Shown piece by piece: positions 47,200 through 59,698 of a stretch of DNA of 64,000 bases; positions within the stretch are counted from its first letter, which is position 1, and each line of letters starts with the position of its first letter. Below the pieces are notes generated by a model, which was given only the letters and a program-made list of their open reading frames with translations, was not told the DNA's origin and made no database searches. Both the position numbers and the translations under genes were made by a program. The stretch covers positions 434,001 to 498,000 of the forward strand of contig JAIUCV010000580.1 in NCBI GenBank assembly GCA_026724425.1, given 5' to 3'. The stretch is from Erythrophleum ivorense (taxonomy: Eukaryota > Streptophyta > Magnoliopsida > Fabales > Fabaceae).

Positions 47200-48365
47200 T
47201 TTTTTAATCTTTGTACTTTATCCAAAATTTTAATTTAATCTATATAATTTATATATATTTTTAAATTAATCTCTACACAAACGTTAAGAATTGGTCTCTA
47301 TTACTAACATATGTTATAACTCTGTTAGTGTTGTACTAATTAGGGTAATTCACTATACACGATCTGAATTTTTTTTTCTTAAATCCTTTTTTCATAAATT
47401 TGAATTGTCTAGATTAAAATTTAGATGGTCTAGATTCTATTGTTATTTTTTTAATATTAAATATCACTTTTTTAAAATTTATAGTTGAAAAACTTCTTTT
47501 AATTTCGGGTTTTATTCCCTTTAAAAAGTTTTTTTTTAAATAAAAAAATCTAGTTCAGAAATCCAAATTTGACACGGTAAAGAGGCACTCATGGATTTGT
47601 AAAAAGGATGGATCCCTTGTAGTGGTATATAGGATTGCAGGGTGTCCATTTAATTTTTTTAATATTTTTAATATTTTTTGTTTTTAAGGGACAAAAAAAT
47701 AATTAGAAAGATAAAAATTATAAGGTAAAAAATTTTAACTGTAGGAAAAATTATACTTTAAATTAAAACTTTTAAAATATAATTTTTTTTCTTATAATTG
47801 AAGTTCTTGGTTTTATAATTATAATTTTTATCTTTTTAATTATTTGCTAAAAGCAAAAATAAAAATAAACAAATTGAATGTACCCCTGCGATTGTCCGTA
47901 CAACTCCGGAATATACATACTAGTTTTGCCTTTGCTATAATTCTGTACCTACGCCGGCCTTACGATGGTTCCAATATATAAGATATTGCAGCAGTCAATG
48001 CACAGGAATGCTGCTAATATACACCTTTCACTTCAAATGGTTTTATGTACGTATATATATATACACCTTCGTTCTTCTTGAGCACGTGATGGAGCTTATC
48101 TTCTTCGCAGAGTTACTGCTGCATCTGATTTTGCAAGACACAGAGATGGCACATTTAAATCACGTGAGATGCATGTGATAATCGTGTGCCATCCATGTGG
48201 CAAAATGAGTTCCACCTAAGCTTCGTCTCAGCATTCGTCAGCCATGTCAGACGACGCACACTAACTACAGTTGTGATGGCACCAAATGATAGGGACCAAT
48301 TTTTAATGTGTAGAAAGTGTATAGATTGATTTATAAAAAAAAAAAAAAAATTATAGGGATTAGAT
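47200..48365. mobile_element. Possible non-autonomous element with long imperfect inverted ends
   Basis: The stretch at about 47200-47330 (TTTAATCT, then TTAATCTCTACACA, GAATTGGTCTCTAT and a GTTAGTGT word) reads inverted at about 48250-48365 (GATAGGGACCAATTTTTAA, GTGTATAGATTGATTTATAA and GGGATTAGATAA). Enclosed are a nested foldback element (47637-47889) and two CACGTG palindromes (about 48086 and 48164). No coding frame is supportable. Superfamily uncertain; long ends of this kind would fit a MULE. Confidence 0.4.
47637..47889. mobile_element. Foldback MITE-like element
   Basis: Ends are GCAGGGTGTCCATTTAATTT and the complement of GCAGGGGTACATTCAATTTG. Inside, AATAATTAGAAAGATAAAAA pairs with TTTTTATCTTTTTAATTATT on the far arm, so most of the 253 bp can fold on itself. 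The GCAGGG end is hAT-like. I could not find a clean 8-bp target duplication. Confidence 0.6.
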
Positions 48366-48863
48366 AATTATTTCTTTTTTCTTTATGATTAAGTTCTGGT
48401 AAGTTTTGTGAGAAAGTGAGTTGAGTTGATGTTAGTCAGATGATATATGGCGGATTATTCTTATACACTGGTAGGTGGATGAGTTCTTATATAAATTTAC
48501 GGTAAATTGGATGTATGCGACGAGAGTCTTGTATGATTATTTTATGATATATTTTAATTAAAAATTTTGATAATAAATATATAAAAAATTATATTTAAGT
48601 CTAATTGTTAGAAATAAAAAAAATTTATATGTAATTCTATATATCTTTGCCATGAAAATTTTTAATTAAAATATGATAATTGTATGATTTTTTTATAATA
48701 ATATGACAAATATATATATTTTGCAGATAAATGTATGATTCTCTAATATTATATAGACACTTGTCATATCATTATTAAAAAATTATGTTATAGTTTAATT
48801 GAAAAACTTATTAAAAAATTAAAAAAGTTATAAAAACTTATATGTACTTTTTTTATTGTCAGG

Positions 48864-49213
48864 TATAAACGACTCATGCTTTGGACATCAATTCGGTCCT
48901 CATAGAGAGTTAGTGTGATTGGTGGCACCATTTAAACATTCATTAGTGGGAATGCTGTATAAGAAACAAGAAGACAAGTTTTAATTGCATTCGTATGCTA
49001 TTGCCTCTATTTTCAAGTTTAATCAAAATGAGATTACAGAAAAATAGTATGATTTGCAATAAATAATACTGAAAAAAAAGAAGAAGATTATGATGCCAAG
49101 CAAGGAACAAAATAGAAAGTTCATTATGGATGTTTCTTCAGCAGGATAAAGAAAGAGATGAGGGAAAAGATTGTGAATAAAAAGAAAAACTATATGAATT
49201 GGGACATTTTCAA
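48864..49213 (+). repeat. Duplicated segment, copy 2 (uninterrupted)
   Basis: This is the partner of 37871-38510, same orientation. It lacks the MITE found in copy 1 and so preserves the pre-insertion arrangement. Confidence 0.8.
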
Positions 49214-49734
49214 AATTGGGATAACAAATGTTTGTCACCATTAGATTATGACCTCTCTATCTCATCTCTTTCTGTCTCTCAGTTTTTTCCCCTCATCTCT
49301 CTATTTTTCAAATTTTATGCGCGCACACACACATGACAAATATGTGTGCACATGTTTGATGCCATTGTGTTTAGTTGTGTTTGAATAAAATCATTTATGC
49401 CATTGTGTTATGAGTTAACTAACGAATGTTTATCGCCATAAAAGATGCATTCATTTTATTTCTCCCACTTAATGGGGAACATATATAAAAGTGCTAAAAT
49501 TAAACTTTCCATGCTAAATGATCAAAAAAACACACGGTAAAGTTGATACCTCAAATTTAACATAGTTTCAGGGCTCAATTGAATGGCAAAAGCCTAGAAG
49601 AAGAAGTTGAGAGCTTCTGGTTTTGCCGATGGAGACACCGCGCGTGACATAGCGGCGGCGCTTGACTGTATCCATACATGTGACAATTAATTCACCGTTC
49701 AAGTCCATTTTTTTAACTGTCATCATATTGAATT

Positions 49735-49737
<3 letters not shown>

Positions 49738-49777
<40 letters not shown>

Positions 49778-49778
49778 T
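49738..49778 (+). repeat. (CA)n(TA)n compound microsatellite
   Basis: About 14 CA dinucleotides run directly into about 6 TA dinucleotides. Confidence 0.95.
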
Positions 49779-51180
49779 GCAATCTCCCGACGAGAAAATC
49801 TTGGATACATATATTGTACCACTTAATTTGTATAATATCTAATAATATAAAAAAATCATTTAATTTTATACATCATGTGAGTGAGCTTCTTAAATGGTTG
49901 AGTGGCTGGCTTGATCTTTGGCTTCATTTTCAGCTTTGAATTTTTTTAATACCTCGAATGCCACATTTTTAATTTTCAACTTTAATTATTTTATACCTGA
50001 ATTGCCCTTTACGCGAGTTACTTTTACCACTAGAACTGATTTCCTGTTTGGTTGATGTGCACAAAGGGAAAGAGAAAGGCATTCCTTCGATTGAAGCTGT
50101 TTGGTTGGAAGACATCACAATGCTTTGGGAACCTTTAGCTGCAATTGTCTACGACTGTTGCTGTAGCGCGCGAATCTTGGAAGGCTTTGGAGCTAAAATG
50201 GGAGAAAGTCTATTTCGCCCTTGGCTTTCCATATTGATTGAACCCATCTATCATTTAGAGCAAAGAACAGCTTCCTCCATTGGTTCCAAACTTTCTTCAG
50301 TCACTGCAAACTCCTGTGGCTGTTCATGCCGGATTTGTTGTGCTCCAAAGATGTTCAAGCTCCACCCGTGCCTGTCTCCTTCGAAATAGGTGAGTTCTAC
50401 TAATTGTAGCCCTCTTTTTCTATTTCCTTTATGTGCTCTTCTCAAGCTGCTCCTCGTCTTGTTTCGGGGTGGAAGATGATCTTAACTTTGCAGAGGAAGC
50501 ATAGTGAAGAAGATGAAATCGTGCCCTTAGTTTTGATTCTTTGACAAATAAAATCCACAATTTAAAATTTGTTTTAAAAATCCATTTTTGGAGGGGGGCA
50601 TTTTGGTTATTTTATCAGCTTTGCTTTCTATTTTTTTATCCAACCAAATATGGAAATAAAAAAAAACATTCTCATTTCATTTGAAATATATCAAACACAA
50701 TAAAGTAATTTTATTCAATTACCCCTTCCCTTTCTAATTCTATGACTGACAATTTTGTGAATCAAATGATTGTGATAGCTTTGATCTTAGGTTGAGGTAA
50801 AAAAATGACCCTATAGCACTGGTAGTCACATATGTCTGAACCCTAGTTATGTTCAAAACCTTCTGAATCTCTGATACTCTGACAACATCATGGTTCATGA
50901 TACAAAGATCTCATTATTTGTATTTACAGTGAAACTCACTTGAATTACTCAAAAAGAAAGAAAAGAGACAGATTGAAGAACAGAAAGTGATAAATACCCA
51001 CTTGAACTACTCGACGATCTTCCATTTGCAATAAAAGAAAAATCCACGGTGTTTGCAATTCATGCAGAACATGTTGCATTCGTTTCTGGGTAGGCTAATA
51101 TTGGATTGGCATATCAAGTAGAATGAGTCGATAATAAGATGAAGACAATATATATTTGAACGATTTGTTCATTACATATA
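49779..51180. other. Intergenic region with a leader-like GC-richer patch
   Basis: The patch at about 50040-50530 contains a plus-strand frame (to 50389) that opens only with TTG and matches no family; I do not call it a gene. A less AT-rich start followed by AT-rich sequence is reminiscent of a decayed 5' leader and first intron. Confidence 0.35.
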
Positions 51181-51380
51181 CACTGCACCAAAAAACTTTT
51201 TTTAGTGGCAATTAATTAACTATTAAAATCTTATAACCGCTAATAAGTTCACAAAATTAAATTATTACTGGCAAATATTCAATAACTAATAATAAGTATC
51301 AATATACCGGTAATTAATGTCAATTACCACTAAAAATAAACCCACCAAAAATAAAATTAATTTCCCTTCCTCCCAATCTC
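51181..51380. mobile_element. Possible CACTA-type terminus with subterminal repeats
   Basis: CACTGCACCAAAAAAC starts at 51181 and resembles the CACTACAAGAAAA-type tips of plant CACTA elements. It is followed by short repeated words typical of subterminal regions: TTTAGTGGCAATTAAT, ATTACTGGCAAATA, CGGTAATTAATG and ACCACTAAAAATAAACCCACC. No matching opposite end ending in AGTG was found in the following kilobase, so this could be a truncated element. Confidence 0.35.
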
Positions 51381-52137
51381 ATTAAAAAAAATATATTTTC
51401 ACCATTCTCCAATTTTACCGCCAGATAAAAACCCCATTACCTTTAGTTTTCTAAATTACAGCGTCTTCTCGTTTCTGCCGCAAAGTCCAGCGTCCCTGCT
51501 AGCTCCGCTTCCTCAATTCCTCCAACTCCAGCCGTTGAAGGTTTAAGCTTCATCTTATGACTTGTGTTTCTATGCATATGATGTGAAAATTTGTTTCTTC
51601 ATCATGTATATTAATCCTCGTCAGAACGCGTAGCTTGAGTTAAATGCTTTGATATACTCTTTCTAAAGCATTTGGGCCTCATTTCATGCATTTCTTGCAG
51701 AGGAAAAAGAAGGAAGAAAGAAGACATGGTGATGATTAATTTTTTAGAGTTGTGTGAGAGAGATTTGAGGCTTATGGTTGCCGCCGATGCATTGGCGGGC
51801 ATAGGCTAGATAGCGTGCCGCCATTGGTCTCCTGGCTAGGTTTTGCTGGGAGAGAAGAAGAATCAAAGGATAGAAAAGTTTAAATTGATTTTTCTCGAAT
51901 ATATACAGTCCCTCCTCCGAGATTCAAAAGGTAAAAGTAAGAAATCAAACCCACAGATTATTTTTCATATTTCATTCTTGCTATATAATATATAAATACA
52001 CCAAATCACAAAAATATTCAGGTAATGATGATGATAGGTGTAGATTAATCATAGATAAATAGATAGACATGAATATTAAATTAACCCTAATACGAATCCA
52101 TGCAGTAGCTGGTGCCTGGTGGTGATTAATACTGAAT
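51381..52137. other. Intergenic region, leader-like patch, no gene
   Basis: Between about 51460 and 51540 the sequence is pyrimidine-rich and GC-richer, like a plant 5' leader. No frame could be assigned to a family. Confidence 0.35.
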
Positions 52138-52405
52138 CATTTCTTGCTCCTGTTGTGGCCAAAGCTCTTCTGAACATTCGGCCATCGCTTTGCAAGGTCG
52201 GAAGTTGCACTCGAAGCAGATTCAGATCCCTTGCTTGATGGCTTAGTGCAGGAATAAACACTGTTTGGACGTTAATCTTCTTTGAGGTTGAAGAAGTTGG
52301 AGGATCACCAATACTTGTACCAGTAGATGGTGCATTAATGCATCATGGAGAGAAAATCTTGGAAATCTTTGGCAGTACAACCTTATTATTATTTGGGTCC
52401 GCCAT
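52138..52405 (-). pseudogene. Small broken coding sequence, unrecognised protein
   Basis: An ATG at 52405 opens MADPNNNKVVLPKISKIFSP and meets TGA; the same frame then continues CINAPSTGTSIGDPPTSST and SKKINVQTVFIPA. A one-base shift there restores KPSSKGSESASSATSDLAKR followed by WPNVQKSFGHNRSKK and TGA at 52138-52140. The composite would be about 89 residues, rich in Ser and Thr with a basic C-terminus, and has a strongly protein-like mix across both frames. I do not recognise the family and propose no function. One stop and one frameshift make this a likely pseudogene; a sequencing error in either place cannot be excluded. Confidence 0.45.
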
Positions 52406-55400
52406 GATGGTAAGGCTATAAGCTGCCCAGGATTTTATGAGGGATACTAGATGAGCAACAAATTAAGCGAGATAAAAACTTAAAGGCCACACACGCGCGC
52501 ACAGAGAGAGAGAGATTATACTAATGTTTTTTCTTTAAACTTTGACTAAATTGTATTTGATAAACATCTTGTTTTTAAAATTATATTTAGTTTTATTTTT
52601 TATCAATAAAGTTAAGTTTTTAAACATGTATTTTTTTTTCAAAAATAGAATTATTTAACTGCCTTTACTGTTGTTTTTTTGGTGAATAACTGCCTTTACT
52701 GTTAATTAAGAATAAAACAGCATTGTCATATTTAACCAAAATTAAATTTCTTTAACAAAAATTAAATTGAAGGAAAAATTTTTATAATACATATTAAGAT
52801 ATTAAATAAATTGAATGTAATTTTTTTAAACAAGAAAAGAATATATAGCCATTTCTCACACCGCGTCATTTTAATTAAAATTATTAGAAAAAAATTGAGA
52901 TATTTTTTTCTATGCTCTGGCGTACGTGTAAATGAGATGAGAGGATAGGATACAATCACAGACACACACTCACGCGACTTTGACTGATCTAATCATTGCT
53001 GATTAAAAGTATATAACTATTAAGTTGATGTTAACTGTATGCCAATTTTTTTTTTAAATAAGCAGTTGATAATATTCAATCAAATAATTAATAAAGTTTA
53101 TATTTAGAAAATGTTATATAGTAATTTTGTTATAATAATTGTGTTATATATTGATGAGACATAAAATAGTTTTGGATTCAATGTAAAAGTTAGTTTTGCT
53201 TGATATTTGTAATCAGAAAAAAATTATGCAATCGATGTCTTTTTGTGAAAATCCTTATTTTATAACCTATATGTATATATGTACCTTTGAGACATGTATG
53301 GAAATACGTTTTTTCTTTTTGGCCGAAATGTATGGAAACATCAAGCTTTGGGTGAGTTTGGTTAATTATGTTTCTCACTGCGTACAGAGGAGAACGCGTT
53401 TCCATAGCAATTAGTGTAGGATAAAGTATATATTTACTTGTGCACTTCGAGTTTGTGAAAGCTCTTGGACAAATTCTGCATTAACTGTTTTTGTTTTTTC
53501 AAAAAGAAATATATATATATATATATATATGAAATTCTTTAATTCTAATGCAGTACATACGTCGAATCCCTTTATCAGATTATCCCATCAAAGAAAACCA
53601 CTCTGAGATCACCTCAATGCATTTATTTTATATATTAATCATTTAAAAATATTAAAAACTTTAGGCAGATGGGAAGATTGTGTCCGCCAGTCGTTCCAGG
53701 AAACTAGGCAGTGGCCATGCATCACGTCACGGTGTGAAATAATACCCAACCTTAGTAAGCCATGGACGCATTTTTGAGCCTAGTTAGTTGCCCTCTAGCA
53801 CACGGGTATTATGAAATTAGTTGGGAGAAAATGATTTTTACACCTGATCTCACACACCAATCTGTCTAAAGGCTAAAACGAAAAAAAGATGGTTGCAAAT
53901 GTTGTTCTACATTTTACGCTTTTCATTGTGTTTCATCCATAGGGCTAGTGGTGGTATTTTTGCATTAAAAAAAAAAAAGTCCTTCTCTTCGGCCACACTC
54001 CTCCATCATCCTTGTAGAGTCATGGCAGGTCATTGAAATTCCCACGTAAAGCAAATTATCATCGTGCGAGATATGATTTCTTGGCGAATGGTTTATTATG
54101 CCCTCTTTTTCTTTTGGGAGGTTGAGAATTATCTTGACCTATCATACCTTTTCATTAAAACAAGCATATCACCCATTATACTTGCAAAGTAAAACCAGAA
54201 TCAGAGAATGTGAGAAAGGGAAAAGATGGACACCAGCAAGGCTCTAGCTAATGACTATTGGGGTTGCATCATCCCAAAGTAATGCATGATCTTGGAGTGG
54301 AAAAGATTACCTTATAAAAGAAGGTGGAAAAAAAAAATCCATGTTAACTTTTGACACGTAAATACGTGCATTTTCAATTTTATTTTTTATGATTATTTAT
54401 TTTATCGTCAACTTTTACCTCAAATTATATACTTTTAAGTCAGTAATATCTTAGGTTTAATTTAGTATTAAGTTTTAGATGCATATAAAATAGAAGGACA
54501 TCGTTATGAAAAACATTTCAATAATTGAAGAATTAACGAAAAAATAAAAAAGCAATGAATCTGTTTGGAGTATTTATTCTTGAGATATTTTGAAAACATA
54601 CCATATAATGTGACTTAAAAATTTTAAACTTAAGGATTGTTCAAACTACAAATTTTAATATTAAAAATGGAAAACCAAACCATCTGGGTGCTGGTAAGAA
54701 TAGAATGAGGATATTAGTAGTGTCAATTGTTCAAACCTGAGAATGTACCAAAAATAAAAATAAATAAATTAAAATAATGTTTATAATATTATAAAAATAA
54801 TCAACTAAGTCAATTTAATAATTTATTTTCACAAAGAATACTAGTAAGAGATCAATTAGAATAACAATAATCGACCGAATCATTTATGCCAAATAATCAT
54901 ATATATTTTGAAAACAAAATAATGTTTTTAAAGACATGAATCAAACATATAAAAGTATTTTGTGCACAACTATGAAGGCCTCGTTCCAACATAAAAGCAA
55001 TGCATGAGACTCAATGCTTTTGAAATTCACACATTTTTCGCAGGTAAATAATTTAGTAATAGATCTAAATCTATAATTTAGACTTTTTCTTTAAAAAAAA
55101 AACTCAGTAGTTAAACAAATACATAAAAAACATTTAAATATACTTTTAAACTTTTTTATTTTGGCCCCAATACTTTAAAACCTATCTACAATATATTTAT
55201 GCTTATAGTCATAATAGTTATTTATTGTAAACTAAATCTAAGTAAAAACCCCACGTCATCTATTTTTGCTACGGACATGCCTTCCAAAGGGTAATAGGGT
55301 TCTCTTCTAAGAAGACAAGATTTAAATGGTTCAAATTTTAATTATTTTTTATTTTTTTTATTTTCAATCATATACATATGTATATACATATAAATTATTT

Positions 55401-56527
55401 TGAAGAAAGCAAAATACATAATGAAAATAGTCTTTTAACTTCTATCGTTTTTATCTCATGTTTTACTTTTTGTAAATAAAAAAAATTAAAATAAAAAATT
55501 AAAAATTGAAATCTAACGTTCAGATCTGCTTCCTTTAGACAGGAGAGAATCTGATTTATTCCGAATAGAGTCTACCTAGTTATGCATACGTTGTGTTTGC
55601 TTGACTTTAGATCCTTTGCTGTGCTGGTGAAGCAAAGGTTGTATTTTTTTTAAAATAAAATTTTTTAAAAAGAATAATAATAAAAGGTGCTGCCTTTCTG
55701 TTTGTGGGACACAGCAAAAGATTTGGAATTGAGGCCCAAAAGACAAAAGACGGACACAAATATCCAAAGCAATAACATATTTTGTACTTTTGGCCAATAG
55801 AAACGACAATACGAATCTGAGCTTGTTTCCTATAATATTCATAGTAAAAAATGATTTCTTATTTGTTGTAGTTGAAATTGAAAAATAAGCTTGGAGGATG
55901 CAATATGCACAATATTTGCATCAAAGGGGAGGGTCAGTCCATGATAGAAAAAATTTCATAGCCACTACTAAATATATTGCATCAAAACCATCTCCAAAAA
56001 AGAAACAAATATTTTAAATTGAAACACTTGCCTCCCTTTTCTTTCTCTCTTCCTTTAGTTTTGGAATGTAAGAGTTGGGAGGATTAGACTATGCATATTG
56101 CATCCTAATATAAAAAATAAGGAGCTGGGCAATGGGAGGCCATTTTGTAGTTGTCAACAAGAAGCTGAGTTGGTCTAAAAGTTAGATTGAAGAGAGAGAT
56201 TCTGATATATTTTTTAGTGTCATATCATTTATACTCTCTTTAATAAAAAAAAAAGTTTATATCAAACAAAATATATGACCCACTTACTAATAAAATAATG
56301 TTAAATTATATAACTAGATTCTATGTTCAATTACTCACTTCATTATCATATAAATAGGATATTGTATAAGGTTCACATTCTATTATTTACTATAATATTA
56401 CTATTGTGTAAAGTTTATTATATAATTTGGCTAAATTTACTGGTTAGTATATAAATAACGTGGTGCATTGACTTTTATCACAAGCCTTTATATAAATTAT
56501 TATATAATTTAGTCTTCTTTAGTTGTT
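52406..56527. other. AT-rich intergenic region, no gene
   Basis: Nothing supportable over about 4 kb. A (TA)n microsatellite lies at 53509-53530. Short frames here have no family resemblance. Confidence 0.45.
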
Positions 56528-56625
56528 AAAGAACTAGGTTGAAGATGAATATTTTAATTTTGTCATGTCTTTACATAAAGAACTAGGTTGAAAATGAATA
56601 TTTTAATTTGGTCTTGTCTTTACAT
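56528..56625 (+). repeat. 49-bp tandem duplication
   Basis: AAAGAACTAGGTTGAA starts at 56528 and again at 56577. The copies differ at only a few positions. Confidence 0.85.
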
Positions 56626-56825
56626 ATATTAAAGAAGTTGGCCGAAAAGCAAGTAGCCCCATATAAAAAATTACATATAAAAAAATAAAAAAAATTCAAT
56701 GGTAGGGACAAGCACCCCTCCAAGGGTTTGCCTTGTATCAGTCTCTATATAACATACACAAACTTCCTTTTTCAACACCTTTTCCCTAAGAAAATATAAA
56801 TCTAACTATATGTATTTAGTTTTAT

Positions 56826-57900
56826 GATGGGTGTCGAAACCACTAAAAATAAATTCTTACTCTCAAAATAATATTTCTTGCAAATAAGGTGAGTAGGGTC
56901 GTACTCCACAGGGATTAGCCAAATTATTCAACCCAAAAATAGTAAAATAAAATAAAGGAAATTTTTCTTGATAAAGAAAATTAAAAATAAATAAATTCAA
57001 AAAATATTTTTGATAGAGAAAACTTTAATGTAAACAACTCTCACCCAAGGGTTTTTTCAGATCTGACTCAACCAATTTGATCATTGAGTACCCAAAAGGT
57101 AAAAAAAAAAATTTCTCTTCTAAAATAAACTGGTTATGAACATCAATAAGCTCTGATGTTCTGCTCTTCCTTAAAAATATTTAAAAGGAACAAACTCTCC
57201 AATTATACCTCATTCATAAATCAATCCCAAATAAACTCTTAGAATTTAAACCTTGAATAGCATTAAAGAAAAGAAAAGCAACCAATCACCGTTTAATAAT
57301 ACATAAGCTCGTATGTTTAAAACGGAAGAAATATTTTCTTCACCACACAAAGACAATTTTAATTTATCAAATGTATTGAATTGCTACTCTACCGAATCAA
57401 ATAAACAATTACGGATTTAAAAAAATTCGAATAGCAATAATTACTCAACTAAAATAAGGTACCAATTAAATTAACTAAATAATAATATCATAATAATAGA
57501 AAATATTTCAATATCTAAGAAAAGAAACAATTAAATCAAACCTCTCACAAATTATTTGGAGTCAAATCTTAATAACCTTGACTAAGAACAAAGAGATTAG
57601 CCACTCATGGCTTTGAAACACTCAAAGAATTTTCTTTAGAAATTTTGAAAAGATGAAAAAAATGAAAAAAGAATGCAAAGAAAATAACGAATGAGAGAAG
57701 CCTTTGATCTCTGTCCCCCTTTTTTGGTTCTTCACTCCTCCTTTTATAAGCTTCCTCCGTGTGAATTTGAGTAAATCTGTTCTAAAAAAAAATTGCATAA
57801 ATCTCTCTCGATAGTTTTTCAACGATAAACATCATTTTATCTGATCCTGCAGATAAACATTATCTTATTTGATCCTGCAGATAAACATGAGAGAAGATAT
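56826..57900. repeat. Interspersed-repeat-like region, unclassified
   Basis: A leftmost block with GGGTGTCGAAACCACT and a later GGTCGTACTCCACAGGGATT has the look of a common plant repeat associated with LTR elements. I recognise the style and not a named family. No coding frame. The end carries the 28-bp duplication at 57825-57880. Confidence 0.3.
57825..57880 (+). repeat. 28-bp tandem duplication containing CTGCAG
   Basis: ATAAACAT, then TTATCTGATCCTGCAG (57825-57852), is repeated with small changes at 57853-57880, and ATAAACAT begins a third unit. Confidence 0.85.
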
Positions 57901-58639
57901 AAGATTAATTAAATAGATATAGACTATTTATAAATTATATTAGTTAAAATCTCAAAATTACAACCATTTAAATAATTAAAATATATTTATCATTCTAGCA
58001 TGTAGCACAGGATTGTGAGACAATAAATGATTGGTCTTGAGGAGGTTGGATGTTTAATTCTTAGAGTAGGATTGTTGGCTTTTATTTTGAATTTGAATTT
58101 AAAATAATTAAGTTGTCCTCATTTTTTCACTATTTGCCATTTTGACAATTTTTTGTGAAAGAAATTCCATGCTATTTTATTGAGAAAGATGATTAAAGTC
58201 AAAAGATAGATTCCCTTTTTGAAATAAGGAAGAAAATTCCATGAATCAAGCTTTACAAATTTTCTTTTTCTGCTCCCAAACACTTACCTACAATCGATTA
58301 TCTAACACAAGGAGGAAGCGCAATAGGGTTCTCCTTCTCTTTGGGTGGCTGTGCTGATAGTAGTTCTAGCACTGATGTTGAGCCTAGGCATGCATAACAT
58401 GTGTTTACACAACAAGAAAAAATTAAAATAGTGAAAAAATTATGTAGAGACAAAATCTCTTGCTATTCCCTCATCAATCATGTAGGGAATAGCAAGAAAA
58501 GGAAATTCTCTTATAGATTTACGGTGATCAAGAGAAATAAAAGGCATTAAAGCTCGCACCAGTTTTTTGAGATGGATTTGTGATAAAAATGGAAATTACT
58601 TAATATAAAAATTTTATCAGAGTCGCTTTTGATATCTAA
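57901..58639. other. AT-rich spacer, no gene
   Basis: Nothing supportable is seen. Confidence 0.45.
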
Positions 58640-59695
58640 GGGTAAGTTTGACATATCGTATAAGACCTGATAGTATAAGCTAATACAATACATTATGAAC
58701 TTATCACTTGTTTGGTGCAAGTAATGTATTGTATAAGCTTATACATCATATCTCTCTTATACATCAAAATGATGTATAACCTAATCATGTCTTGGGGGGT
58801 AGGATTAGGCCTGATTAGGTTTTAATGTATAAAACCTTATTAATATTTTCTAATTTTAACCATTCACCTATAGGAATATTCATTGGTTAGGTTGGATCAG
58901 GTTAATTAGGCACTTTTAAATTTTTGGTACAAATTATAAAATGATCCCAAAAAAAATAAAATTTTCATATAAGTCCTTATAAAATAATTTTTGATAAAAA
59001 TTATAAAATAACCCTAAAAAATAAAATTTTTATATAAGTTCTTATAAAATTATATTTTACCACTAAATTTTTTTTATATAAGTCCCTATAAAATAATTTT
59101 TTTAAAAAATTAATAGGATTAAAATAAATTACGCAAAAACTAATTTAGTATCAGATTCAATTTAATTGGTTTAGCATGACGTTATGTTAGAATGTTCCTT
59201 AAACTAATTAAACTATTTTTTTTAAATATTTAGTAAAAATTATAACTTGACTCTTAAAAAATAAAAATTTCATATAAATTCTTTAAAATGATATATTTGG
59301 CTGAAATTGGCTAATATAGCCAACCTGACCTAATATTGCCCAAATTATTCTTTACTTATTTAGCCTGATATGACCAGACAGGATCAGGTCACCTAGGTTA
59401 CTAAGTAACCATACACTATGTGAAGTCTTATTTATCCATATATTTTTTTTCTGAAAGTTAATATAACACTAAATTTAAATAAATATAATATATTTTTTAA
59501 GTAAAGGGTATTTTTGTCAAAAGAGTTGATTTTTATCTTATCCAGCATTATATAGTGTATTACCAAATAAATGATAATATTATTTTATATGATACATTAT
59601 CTTATATAGTATGATACCAAACACTGTATAGTTTTAAAATTTTATCAAGTTTTATCCTATCAAATTTTATTCTATACATCATACCAAACAGGCCC
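58640..59695. mobile_element. Non-autonomous PIF/Harbinger-like element
   Basis: TAA flanks both sides (58637-58639 and 59696-59698), the target duplication usual for this superfamily. The left end reads GGGTAAGTTTGACATATC; the right end, inverted, reads GGGCCTGTTTGGTATGAT. The next ~100 bp on each side are also loosely inverted, with TATAAG-rich words. At 1056 bp it has no transposase. Its centre (about 58920-59100) holds two to three drifted copies of a unit with ATATAAGT(C/T)C(T/C)(T/C)ATAAAAT. Confidence 0.6.
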
Positions 59696-59698
59696 TAA

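Noticed and set aside
50048..50389. 113-codon plus-strand frame
   Set aside because: It opens with TTG, is Cys-rich without a recognisable motif, and overlaps another open frame on the opposite strand. No family resemblance.
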